DNA of 64,000 bases from positions 12,283,501-12,347,500 of the forward strand of contig WPIO01000001.1 in the NCBI GenBank assembly GCA_009760855.2, written 5' to 3'. Shown one piece after another: positions 45,741 to 64,000 of the stretch; position 1 is the stretch's first letter; every line of letters starts with the position of its first letter. This DNA is from Cristatella mucedo (Eukaryota; Bryozoa; Phylactolaemata; Cristatellidae). The notes below the pieces were generated by a model. It was not told where the DNA came from, searched no databases, and saw only the letters and a program-made list of their open reading frames with translations. Position numbers and translations under genes: made by a program.

Positions 45741-46682
45741 CTGCACGACACCCCCTCCCCTGTCCTCATCGTGCAGTCGATCGGATCATCGTTGTATTAT
45801 TAGCCTGACCGCACGTGCGATGCAGTTGTTCGCAACGAAACACTGTACTGGCCTGCAGCTACAGGCTGCTACGACGGGGGGGGGGGGGGCTGCTGCTTCC
45901 GCTGCTGCTCTGCCTCGTTCTGGCTCGTGTCGGCCGGTGCCGTCCTAGTTGCTGTGAGCTACAGTTCATTCTGCCGCGCTTTGTGCGCCAGTCGTTTTCG
46001 GAATGCTCTCCGAATGCTCTGCCTCTGCCCGAGGCTGCATGAACTATGCAGTCTATAGTTGCTCTTTATTTTACATAGTGTACGTCATGATGGCCACGCA
46101 CTTACGGGCCACGCCCGCAGCTGCTGTGCACCGAGCGCACTGAGAATGAGCTGTCGGACTCGGAAACAAATTCCGTTATGCCGCATGCTGGCGGTTTCTC
46201 GTTGATGCCTTTTCATTTGTGTCAATCAATATAAGCTCGCAAAGAATGATGGCATCGCCTGTCCCACTATTCGTATGGTCCATGAGGTCTGTCCTGACAA
46301 GACCTCACACCAAACCCATCTTTAACTGGGTGGGATTTCGTACCGAAGCTGAATTAAGGGTAAATGTCGAGAAAATACTTAGAAGATTGGTCCAATAGTC
46401 GAATAATTGTTTATAGAACGTTTTAAAAGACAAACATGTTCGAATGTGATATCAAGTTTTGACGATTTCCAAGTAAAAGGGAAGTATTAAAACGATTAGG
46501 CAAACCATGTTTAACCGGTAAGTAAATCGGAAGCAACATATATAGGAATACAAATATACCGATCTCTGCATCATATACGACTTATTCGATAAGCATTGCT
46601 ATAAATGTTATCAAACGTACTTGAAGTTAATTATGTGCAATCATGACATGTATAGTACAGCTTATCTAACCGAAATCAGAAA

Positions 46683-46765
46683 TAATAATACTAATACATT
46701 TGTATAGCACCCTCAGAGAACTGAATCGGTCTTATGCACTTTACAGATGCTGCATATAAAGTATT
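46683..46765 (-). mobile_element. LINE A/SINE1 tail fragment
   Basis: GTATAGCACCCTCAGAGAAC and TATGCACTTTACAGATGCTG, the complement of the hairpin tail. Confidence 0.75.
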
Positions 46766-47769
46766 ACCAAATGTTTGGTGGTAACATCCGAAAGCAGTAG
46801 GCAGCAGTGTAAGAAATGAACTCCTGCATTTTTGTACACTCAGCTGAACTCGCATTTGAAAATAACCATTGATCCGTCAAGTGCTGGCCAAGTTCTGGAA
46901 TTTACAGGGCACAGAGCTACACTGTTAATGAAGCTGTTTAAAAGTCACAAGCTTGTTTCTCAACAAGCTGCAAACATGTACTTCGATGTACCAAGATTCG
47001 ACAAGTTAGGAAATAAGTCTTATGATCGATACGCTTCTTATTCCTAGATATATTGCTTACACGGCCGTTCAAGTCTTCACGAGATTATGCAATCACGACC
47101 GCCCATTTGCCGGCATTTTCGCTTTCACTTTCCTAGCAGCGCATTGTTTCCGGCAACTGAAGTCTCATATGTTACATGATTCATAAGTTACATGAACAAA
47201 ATCAAGGAAGCTTCTCGACAGAAAACAAGCGTCACCCAAGAATTTCTTATTCTCAATGTTCATTGAGATGATTGCTGACAGATAATCTATTACCAACGAC
47301 TAGTGCATTTTAAATTTCTTACTCGAGACTGCATATTCATGTTTTCACTAGTTATGATAAGTGCATCAAGTGAACCTGACAATCTGAGATGCAACGATCG
47401 GAAAAGAAGCTGGCGTTTTGATTGCCATCATCTGTAAATGTAAAGCACAGGTAACCTTTTACATCTTTGAGAAAATCTCGAAGCAGGCACCGTGTGCACC
47501 AAATTTTGTTTTAGCTTCAGAATTAAATTTAACTAGGACAGCTGAACTGGTTTGACCTTAGGCCCCCCCCCTGGGTCCCCTCAGGACAATAAAGTAGCTG
47601 CTGCTCCAGTCTTTCACTGAAAGACTGTTTGGCAACAGAAGCAGCACTTTGCTCTGCCTGTAGAACTGTGGAACTCACTTCAACAATGCGTCCTCATCTC
47701 TTCTGCTGCCGACTGCAGCACATTCTTTCCAGCCGCCCTGAGCTGCTGCTCTCATTCTACTTACTTCCT

Positions 47770-47905
47770 TGGAGTCGTGATAGCCCAGGAGGTAAGGTGC
47801 TCACTCTTTACTATCGACGTCGTGGATTCGAATTCGGCAGTGGGCGGTCCTCTATTGCCACTTGCAATCGGTGATGATAGCCATTAAGCTAAATCAGCTA
47901 ATATT
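47770..47905 (+). mobile_element. SINE2 copy
   Basis: ATAGCCCAGGAGGTAAGGTG, GTCGTGGATTCGAATTC and TGATGATAGCCATTAAGC match the family; the tail is partly deleted. Confidence 0.8.
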
Positions 47906-48908
47906 ATTTTGACTGCCTTCCTGACTCGGCAATGCTTCTCACTAGGTCTCTGTTGCAAGAGATGGGAGTCTACTCAGCTACCTCAGAAAACTCGGCAGCA
48001 TAGCACCCTCTTAGTCTGTCTGTATAGCTTTGTGGAACTACAGATTTGAGACACATACTTTATACACTTATGAAATAGCAGTTCTACTGCTAATCCAGCA
48101 CTGAGATCATTGTACATACACAGCTGGCAGCATATATTGAACTGTTGCAACAGGCAGTTCGACTGCCCATCTCAAAAGGCAGATTTAATACATTTAACAC
48201 ATTTAATCATCCTGCCTTAATTGCTACCTCCTATGAACATACGAAGACATTAAAAAAATATTAGAGATATACAGCAAAGAGAATGTTCATATACTGCTAT
48301 GGAATTCAAGGATGCACAAATACCAATATTGTTGCCCATTAGTTAAGGATAATTTAATCGATCCACATAATTTTCACCTACGGTGATCAGCAGAGGGTGA
48401 CCCGCCCTTTTGGCAGAAGACAAGGCTTCCTGTAAGGGGTCGGAGCAATATTTTGTTTCAAGTCTACATCGGCAGTGGCACAGTGAAAACACAGGCTACG
48501 TACGTATTGGCTGCTGCCGTGACTGCGATAGAAATCAGGGACTTTACTCTTCGTTACACATATAATCATCGTGAGAGCTCGCACATCCACAAAAAACCCG
48601 AAGCAGTGCTACAATGTACTGCTACTGACTGTGGCAGGCATGTGGAAATGGCCTGCACAAATACACAAAAACTCCAATACATGGCCACTAACTACTTTCA
48701 GGACCTGCACCATATTATATATACAAGGACCCCTACGGTGTGTCGACGATCACTGAATCAGGAAGTGACGTGCAAGAGGGCAGCTGTAGCTGAGCAGTGC
48801 AGCCGTACAGGCCACGCTGCCAGTCCAAATAAAACAGCAGAGAGCAACAATGGGGGTTAACGGCTATTGGTGCTATCGAGACTACAACGGCAACACGACA
48901 TGACACGC

Positions 48909-57270
<8,362 letters not shown>

Positions 57271-57329
57271 GCTGCAAATCACGGCAAGCGTAGTACTCGG
57301 CGTTATAGGCACTGGCAAAATCGGCCAAC

Positions 57330-58650
57330 CCTGGCAAAACCTGGCAGTGTGAGCTCATCGGCACGCAAGGCCGTGCGCTCTACAGCGACATTGCTTACAG
57401 TGGGTGATGCCAGGAGTGGTTGGTTACCTATAGTGGAGCATTCCAGTCTTAAACTGGCCGGGTTTTGCAGCTGAGCAGCCAATAGCTGCAGGGCAAACTG
57501 GCAGCTGCTGCTAACTAGCTGCCAAGAGAGTTTGTTGTCCGGACAGTAAGCAGCCTTTTCGGACAGAAGATACACATTCGGAAGAGACTCGAGATTTGAA
57601 AGGTGTCTCAAGCCAGACAGACCATCCAGTTCTACCCTCGGATTGAGCTGGCAGGTTGGCAGTGGAGAGCTTTTGTGCAAGGTACGAGGCTTCTAGAGGC
57701 TTCTCTTCTCGAGGGGAAGGGGGCTTTGCTGCTTCGGGCACTTGCCACCTCGAAAGGCATCCTATCATTCCCCATTGTCTGTGTCCAGCTGAACCTCGCT
57801 GACACGTCAATGTGATAGATGAAATGCTAGCCCTAGATCTCTCTGCATGCCTCAATGTGAACGCTTACCACATCTCCACCTTGAAAGCCCAGACCGTGCC
57901 GCGGGAGGACTGCTGCTGTCCCAACCTAGCCGGCGTCTGCTCGTGCAATACTTTCCCCAGCTGCCACGCTGGCAAAGCAGCTCGACCCTGTACAAAGTCT
58001 TCTATCAAAAGCACAGTGCCAAAGCAAATGCCAGAATCCCTGTTTGCTAGGAACTAGCCTGCTGTCAAACGATCAATGCAGAAAATCAATAAAACCGAGC
58101 CGATTTTGGCTTTGGGCAGCGATTTGCTAGTGGCTGTCGACCTTTTCTTAACCAGAATGCTTAGTAGCTACCTTTTGCTGTCCCACCACTGCAGGGTAAA
58201 CAGTGCTTCATGTCGATGAGACTAGCACGCAACATAAGCTGTTCAGATCATAGCTGAAATGGGCTGGCGGTATTTGAAAATCCTCGGAGAATAGCTATTT
58301 GACTGTCACACACGCACAGTAGAGCTAAGGAGTCCAGCTGGCGGCGGCTACAAGCTTTGCTGCTGGGCTGGCTGGGTGGACTGGATATGGCTCAGGCTGC
58401 TGTGCTGGTCTGAAGTCAGTTGCTCGGGTGCACGAAAGACACTACGTTTGTTTCAAATATGGATTCGAGCGTGCTGTCAATGCACTTTTTCTTTCAGAGG
58501 CTTTACAAACGTCCAAAACCGGGTAGAGAGTGCAAGCAACGTCAAGCCTTGTTTGAGCTACCTACCTTAAGCAACAAGACGGACACGATCCAGATGATAT
58601 ATGCCAAAAAAACTGGTACGGTGCTGTAAGGGGACTTATAGTGGGAAAGG
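57330..58650. other. Upstream region of basigin-like gene
   Basis: No coding evidence. Promoter or 5' non-coding exons of the minus-strand gene may lie here, but no clear element was seen. Confidence 0.35.
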
Positions 58651-58654
58651 ATAT

Positions 58655-59742
58655 CAATCAGTTGTACCTTTGCTTTGATCCCTCCCAGCCTTCGAGCACC
58701 TCAAATTCTCTAAACTCACTTGCTGCATGCATTGATGACATCCACACATGGATGGCAACAAATTTTCTAAAACTAAACGATGATAAAACTAACTTACTAG
58801 TTATGGGCAAACCTAGTGTTATTCAGAAATTGGAAAGGCTGACTTTCAAAATTGGCTCTGCCAGCATATCTCCAGTTGCATCAGCTCGAAATCTAGGTGT
58901 CATATTCCAAAGCGACCTCTCGTTAGACGACCACATCAGCTCCACAGTCAAATCAGCCTATTTTCAGCTTCATAACATTGCTAAAATTCGGGCTTGTTTA
59001 GATAAGGATACCACGTCCAAGTTGGTCCATGCATTCGTGACATCTCGTCTCGACTTCTGCAACTCACTGCTTACTGGCCTACCAGCATGTGCGATCAGGC
59101 GATTGCAGCTGGTGCAAAACTCTGCAGCTAGGCTTGTCTGTCGTGAGCGTTGCAGTTGCCACATTACTCCACTTCTCGCCGACCTGCACTGGTTACCAGT
59201 CAAGCAACGGATTGACTTCAAGGTTTTGTCGCTCACTTTTAGGTCTCTTCATTCTATGGCTCCAGCCTATCTTTCAGAGATACTACCCCGTCAGGCCATG
59301 CATCGTGCCACCCGCTTTTCGGAATCCAACAGTCTAGAAATACCTCGTACAAACCTTAAATCCTTTGGAGACCGTGCATTTAGCTCGTATGCTCCCACAG
59401 CCTGGAACTCCCTCCCGACCTGCATCAGAACATCCCCTGACCTGACCACATTTAAAAGAAACTTAAAAACACACCTATTTAGGACAGCATTTAGTGGGTC
59501 CTTGTGATTCGTCCTCGATGTGCTTATGCATGCTGACACTGTTCATGCTGCCACTAACCACATTTGCATGCTGACCCAGTGCATGTAACCCCTAACCATG
59601 TTATTCATTTTGTTTGTTTTTCAAGCATGATTTTACTTACTATTCTATTGCGTATCACTTTGCAGCAAATGTAAAGCGCCTAGAAAGAGATTAAGTTCTC
59701 TGAGGGCGCTTTATCAAGTGCAATATTATTATTATTATTATC
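58655..59742 (+). mobile_element. LINE family A, copy 4 (5' truncated)
   Basis: Starts at the QLYLCFDPSQPSSTS region just after the RT catalytic motif. An open frame of about 285 residues ends RTAFSGSL at 59507, followed by the AAAGCGCC...GGCGCTTT hairpin and (ATT)n. Very close to copy 1 (both have ADLHWLPVKQRIDFKVLSLTF). Confidence 0.93.
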
Positions 59743-60254
59743 AACGTGTGCAAAATTAATCACCAGTAAGATGTAAATGCTAACGATTTCTGTAACTATA
59801 TCGAAAAAAGTATTGGTCTGAATTAACTATGGGTATCAATTTCCTATTAAATTCATAGTTCTGTATTGCCCGGCAGGCCCTTTGTATCAAACCTCTCTAT
59901 TCATAAGAAACTGCCCGAATAATAGCCTAGTCCGAGGGAGGTCATGCAAAAGTGAGGTAAGCAGGAACGAACACACCAGATTTACGCGGCAGTCCTTTGC
60001 AGCTGAATGTACGCTTCAATTCCATTTTGAGCAAATCTAAATCCGAAATACTTTCTTGTTTAAATGCCTCGAAGTCCGAATTCATTGTATAAACTAGTGC
60101 ACATGCTAATGCACGTGGACGCTTCGCTGGTCAACAGCAAACCATTCGTTCGTTAGCAACCATATGCATAAGCTTTCGTGTCTGCATTCGATCCACTTAT
60201 AGCCAGCTTTCCCTGCCCATCTGCCATGGCATATACTGACAGGTTTAACTGAGT

Positions 60255-60405
60255 CTTAGCCTAGGAGGTATGGTGCTCACTCTTCACGAGCCAGGTCGTG
60301 GGTTCGAGTCCTGCAGTGGGCGATCCTTTTCCACCCACCGGGCTTGTGATAGCCGTAAAGGCTCTTCTGCCATTATATAAATGAGGCTGTTAAATCAACT
60401 AAGCT
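60255..60405 (+). mobile_element. SINE2 copy
   Basis: TTAGCCTAGGAGGTATGGTG, GGTCGTGGGTTCGAGTCCTG (B box), GATAGCCGTAAAGGCTCTTC and ATGAGGCTGTTAAATCAAC: a nearly full copy. Confidence 0.85.
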
Positions 60406-61094
60406 TTTTTTACATAAGCGCTTTCCAAAGTATTTGAGTAATAATGACTATTTTCTATACTTTTGAGGCATAACTAATCAGAAAATAATATGTAAAGCCT
60501 AGTAACAGAAGTTGTTCCATAGTGTTAATAGTATGTGGTAATACAATAGTGAGTACTTTAAGCTAATTCCCGACTCCAGCATGACCAGGAACTGTGGTGC
60601 AGTGGACAATCCGGTAATTGTAGCTGCTGAAATAATGTTTTAAAGCTAAGTGTATACAAGAGTGTTGAATTAGCAGATCGTACCGAATATTTTTCTTTTT
60701 GGTAGGCCCACAATGGCAATCTGAATATGCTCTTCTGCTAAGCTTAAACATTCGGATCATGAACACTTTATTCAGTAATATTCTAAAAGTAGTTGCACTC
60801 TTTAGCTTTCATATCAATCAAGTTACATGCCCATGTGAAAGACCACCTAGCTGTACAATTAGCTCTCAGGTCAGCTCTGACCTGCCTAGATAATCCTTAC
60901 ACTTCTCTTCAAAATAGGTAATCGTCAATAAATATATCACATAGCTCTCTTTTGATGAATACATCAATTCTCAGTTCATCTGCACATTTATACGAATAGG
61001 TTCTAAATCTATTCGACTTGCATGCTCGACAACTGCATTCAATTTAATAAGTTTAAATACACAGCTGTCGTTGCCAGAAAGAAGGGGCTTCACC

Positions 61095-61345
61095 CGCAAT
61101 GGCTTGGTATCCTTTTAAGTCTCTAAAGCGTGCTTGCCTGTGCATGATTCGGTGCATGTTACTAACCAAGTGCCTTCCTAACCAATGGCCCTGGTGTCTT
61201 CTTGTGTGCTTGTGTTTGCTTGTCTAAGCGTGATACCGTGCCTATCCTTAACTCTCGGCTATTGCTTCTTTTGCAACGAGTTGAGAAGTACCTGGATAGA
61301 GATTAGGTAAACATAAGATGCTACTCAAAAGACGTGTTATTATTT
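61095..61345 (+). mobile_element. Diverged LINE A-like 3' end
   Basis: CTGTGCATGATTCGGTGCAT, ACTAACCAAGTGCC and CCTGGATAGAGATTAGG resemble the LINE A 3' UTR at low identity. Confidence 0.6.
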
Positions 61346-61365
61346 TTTTGTAGTACTAAAATAAA

Positions 61366-61508
61366 TACAATTCATTTGTATAACGCCCCAAGAGAACTTC
61401 ATCTCTATTCAGGCGATTCACATCTCTCGGGGCTCGAGCACACGACCTCGGCCAGACCTTGATTGGGGCGAGCGCTTTAACCGCTGGACCAAACCAGCTC
61501 GGCTACTA
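61366..61508 (-). mobile_element. SINE1 copy
   Basis: Minus strand: GCTGGTTTGGTCCAGCGGTT (A box), GGTCGTGTGCTCGAGCC (B box), then AATAGAGATGAAGTTCTCTT and GGGGCGTTAT tail. Confidence 0.8.
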
Positions 61509-62287
61509 GTGTTATAAAACCGACATATGCTCAAATTCCGAGGACCTAGTTTTTCAAGGAATCCGGCGGTGCAGCCAAGTGCATAAATATTCAGTGTCTA
61601 CAGCCAGACTAGATACTAGCAAGGTACTTTGCAAACCTGGCATACAATCGCCCATTTTTGACAAAGTTATGAGTGAAAGAGGCTGACCGGAGACAACTTT
61701 GACGGGAAATGCAAATAGGCCATACAAGGTATAGTCGACTGCATTGCATGAGCAAAAAACGGCAAACACAGACAGGCAGCAGCGGTGCCGAGGGCAGATG
61801 CAACTGACACGGTTGCACGCGGATTACCAATCGCGAAACTTGATCGCCACGCTCTACGATAAGCTGTATGCACAGCTCCTATAGTTATGACAGGCAGCTG
61901 AAACATCAACTCGAATTGCAGCTGCCACACGGCAACGAAGCTTGAGCTCAAGCTGCCTACAGCTGCCGCTTCTTTGGAAGAGAGCTGTGGCTGCTGCCTG
62001 CGACCCGGCTAGTTTGACTGATGCTTGCTGCAGGCTGCCTCTGTTCGTGCACTCAGAGCCGATTGGCTACTTCACAGAATGCAGCATCATAAGCCAGGCC
62101 CAGAACGCGCCCTGACCCATATAGATACTATCGTCCACATCATATCGAGGGCGCCAAGACAGCTTGAAACTTATAGTTTGTCCAGTTGGCTCCGGCAGAC
62201 AGGCAGTCTTGCTGAAAGGGCTGCCACTCGAAAGCACGGCGCCCTCGCTTAGAGCGAGTGTAGAGCTGCCTGCGTCATCGGCATTCA

Positions 62288-62288
62288 G

Positions 62289-62356
<68 letters not shown>
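62288..62356. repeat. (CT)n microsatellite
   Basis: About 34 CT units. Confidence 0.95.
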
Positions 62357-62359
<3 letters not shown>

Positions 62360-63650
62360 CTGCTTGCACGCCCACCCTCAACCGATGACGGTCTCGGCAG
62401 AATGCCGCGCGTCCACATCCGGGAGAGACCGGCACTACAGGCCGCCTCCATCGGCAGCGCCGGCAAATTTCGGGGCGGGCCCTGGCGAAGGCCAGCGCCT
62501 GGCGGTCCAAAAGAGCGAGCGGCAGCGATGAAGTGCCGCCGACTCTTCCGCTCTTGCGCCAAGGCGGCTCATAAGCGGAGTAGCAGTCAAGAACATTGGT
62601 CTGACCCGCCCAGCCTCGTTCAGCATAACTAACGGTGGACAATCGGTTCGTGCAAACCGCTCGCGACCCCAGAGGCCTGACCTGACTCACAGATGCCTAA
62701 GCTGTCCCGCCCACCCGTTATCCGCGCCGCGCGGTACCGCCGCCAGCAGATATTGTACACTCAAAGAGTAACGGCGCGCTGCAGTAAAACGCGAGTGTGC
62801 GAAAGACTATACCCGCTGGCCTCGGCTGAAGAGTACACCAAAGCAGAGCAGCACCGACGCACTGGAAAAGCAGGATCGGATCACGTGGTGTGGCGAAGGG
62901 AGCTGTCGACCAATCACGCACTTGTCGGTTGCTCTTCCGTCCGGGAGGCTTGAGGCGATGAGGGTGCCTGCTAGCGGCTGGGGTGCCGGGGACAGCGATT
63001 AATCCTTATTTTTCTAAACCTGCTGGACGAGCACAATCGGTTATATGCGGTATGGTTCTGCAAAAGCTCTTGCAATCGACAAAAGCCCTTGCAGACGCAA
63101 CACATGCCCAAAAGCGCCCCAGGCTGCTAGACATGCAACCCCCTGTCTCAAGAGAAGTCCTCGCAAAGGCTAAAGCACCATCAGATGGCGCCATGTGCTC
63201 GAACGTGCCGACGCCCGGGCCGATTGCATCAGTTTCTCGTTGTAACGCTTGCCTACGAGTCACTTCCAATTGTCACATAGCGGTAGCTCTCGCGCGAGGC
63301 CGCCCGAAGGAACCCCCGGAGCCGCGCCACCCGTGCTACCCGCCGCCGCCGCTGCCACCATCGCCGTCGTAGCGACCGGGGACCTTATTTCTCCTGGCAG
63401 CTCAAGCCGGCGTTAACTTGTCGGCTGCTCCAGTCGGCTGCTGACCCGCCGTATGGTTTTCGGCGCAACATAAATATAACAGCAAGCTGCAGGCAATACT
63501 ACCGACCATTTACATCATGCTCAAAAGGTCCCGAAACAATTGCAGTCTCTTGGCTCTACCAGCCTCTCGCTCTACCGGCGTCGCATTTACCATTTCCGCA
63601 TCCTTCCTTCACAGATAGACCTACGGTCAGCGTCAAAAAAATCTTCGCAG
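62360..63650. other. GC/CpG-rich stretch without a recognised gene
   Basis: Higher GC and CpG than its surroundings, possibly a promoter or 5' exon of a gene beyond the window. Open frames here show no recognisable protein. Confidence 0.35.
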
Positions 63651-63654
63651 TTTG

Positions 63655-63975
63655 GCCGCAGCTGCTGTGACTGTAAATTCGTCAGGTAAGAAGCAGGTTC
63701 TCCATAATGCCATGCACACTTGAGTTATGCGCAGCACGTGAAAATGTGTATTGGCGTTCGAATACAAAACGCGTGCGCGCTGTTAGTGTTTATACGTAGT
63801 GTGACGTCGTCCCACCACAATTCTGCATGACCGCCCTTGTCTGGCCAGATATAAAGGCCGCAAGTTTCTGCGCTGTCTCCTCTGCTGTAGTACATTCCAC
63901 AGCGCACGAGTTGTACTGAAAACGTCGGCTACTGATGCATGCCAAAACACCCGCCTCAGCTGCCGGTCGATAACA
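63655..63975 (-). repeat. Unknown dispersed repeat R, copy 3
   Basis: Matches 40893-41240 in the same orientation: TGTGACTGTAAATTCGTCAG and CACCCGCCTCAGCTGCCGGT at the two ends. Minus frame gives CGLYIWPDKGGHAELWWDDV...IHIFTCCA then stop, with the stop at the same place as copy 1. Confidence 0.75.
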
Positions 63976-64000
63976 TCTAATAAAGGTTCTACGGGTTCCA

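Larger units (their letters stand above)
46040..48380. other. Intergenic region between convergent MON2 and basigin-like gene
   Basis: AT-rich. Includes a minus-strand LINE A tail (46683-46765), an AATAAA at 47586 and a SINE2 (47770-47905). No coding evidence. Confidence 0.5.
59750..62280. other. Intergenic repeat-bearing region
   Basis: AT-rich to about 61.5 kb with SINE and LINE fragments described separately. No gene supported. Confidence 0.4.

Overview
The window is nuclear DNA from an invertebrate animal. Genes are split by many GT-AG introns, exons are GC-rich inside AT-richer repeat-filled introns, microsatellites are abundant, and there are LINEs of the L2/CR1 type, tRNA-headed SINEs and hAT DNA transposons. 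The species cannot be named from the sequence alone. Nothing bacterial, viral or organellar was seen, and there is no CRISPR array, rRNA or functional tRNA.

Three host genes are visible. (1) 1517-6086, minus strand: an unrecognised helical-repeat-like protein, of which five good exons were found. Its first three exons join in phase, one of them across a GC-AG intron. (2) 11486-45740, plus strand: a complete MON2 orthologue, the Golgi/endosome trafficking regulator related to the large Arf-GEFs but lacking a Sec7 domain. It can be assembled into 33 exons and about 1775 residues, with phases agreeing at every junction. Only the exon 12/13 junction has several equally legal solutions. (3) 48909-57270, minus strand: a basigin/neuroplastin-like membrane protein with three Ig domains, one transmembrane helix and a short tail, convergent to MON2.

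The remainder is mostly repeats. LINE family A (plus-strand copies near 15.9, 19.5, 22.6 and 58.7 kb, plus many short 3' tails) has long open RT/C-terminal frames and falls into two subfamilies. LINE family B (start of the window and 34.0, 39.1, 44.1, 51.6 and 54.8-55.9 kb) is older. SINE1 carries a tail resembling that of LINE A, and SINE2 has its own tail. A hAT transposon with recognisable ends and an 8-bp target duplication (18781-21893) holds a LINE A copy. A second, eroded hAT transposase lies at 8.4-9.6 kb. A short hAT MITE at 29.8 kb resembles the SPIN/URR1 group known for horizontal transfer. Other features are a degenerate TTTAGGG array between inverted G/C-rich repeats just upstream of MON2, a three-copy unknown repeat, a 25-bp minisatellite split by a SINE, and a three-level nest of retroelements at 54.8-55.9 kb.

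No wholly new gene system is evident. The best leads are the SPIN-like MITE, covariation in the LINE A 3' hairpin, the inverted-repeat/telomere-like block before MON2, the altered transmembrane residue in the basigin-like protein, and the unidentified minus-strand gene.
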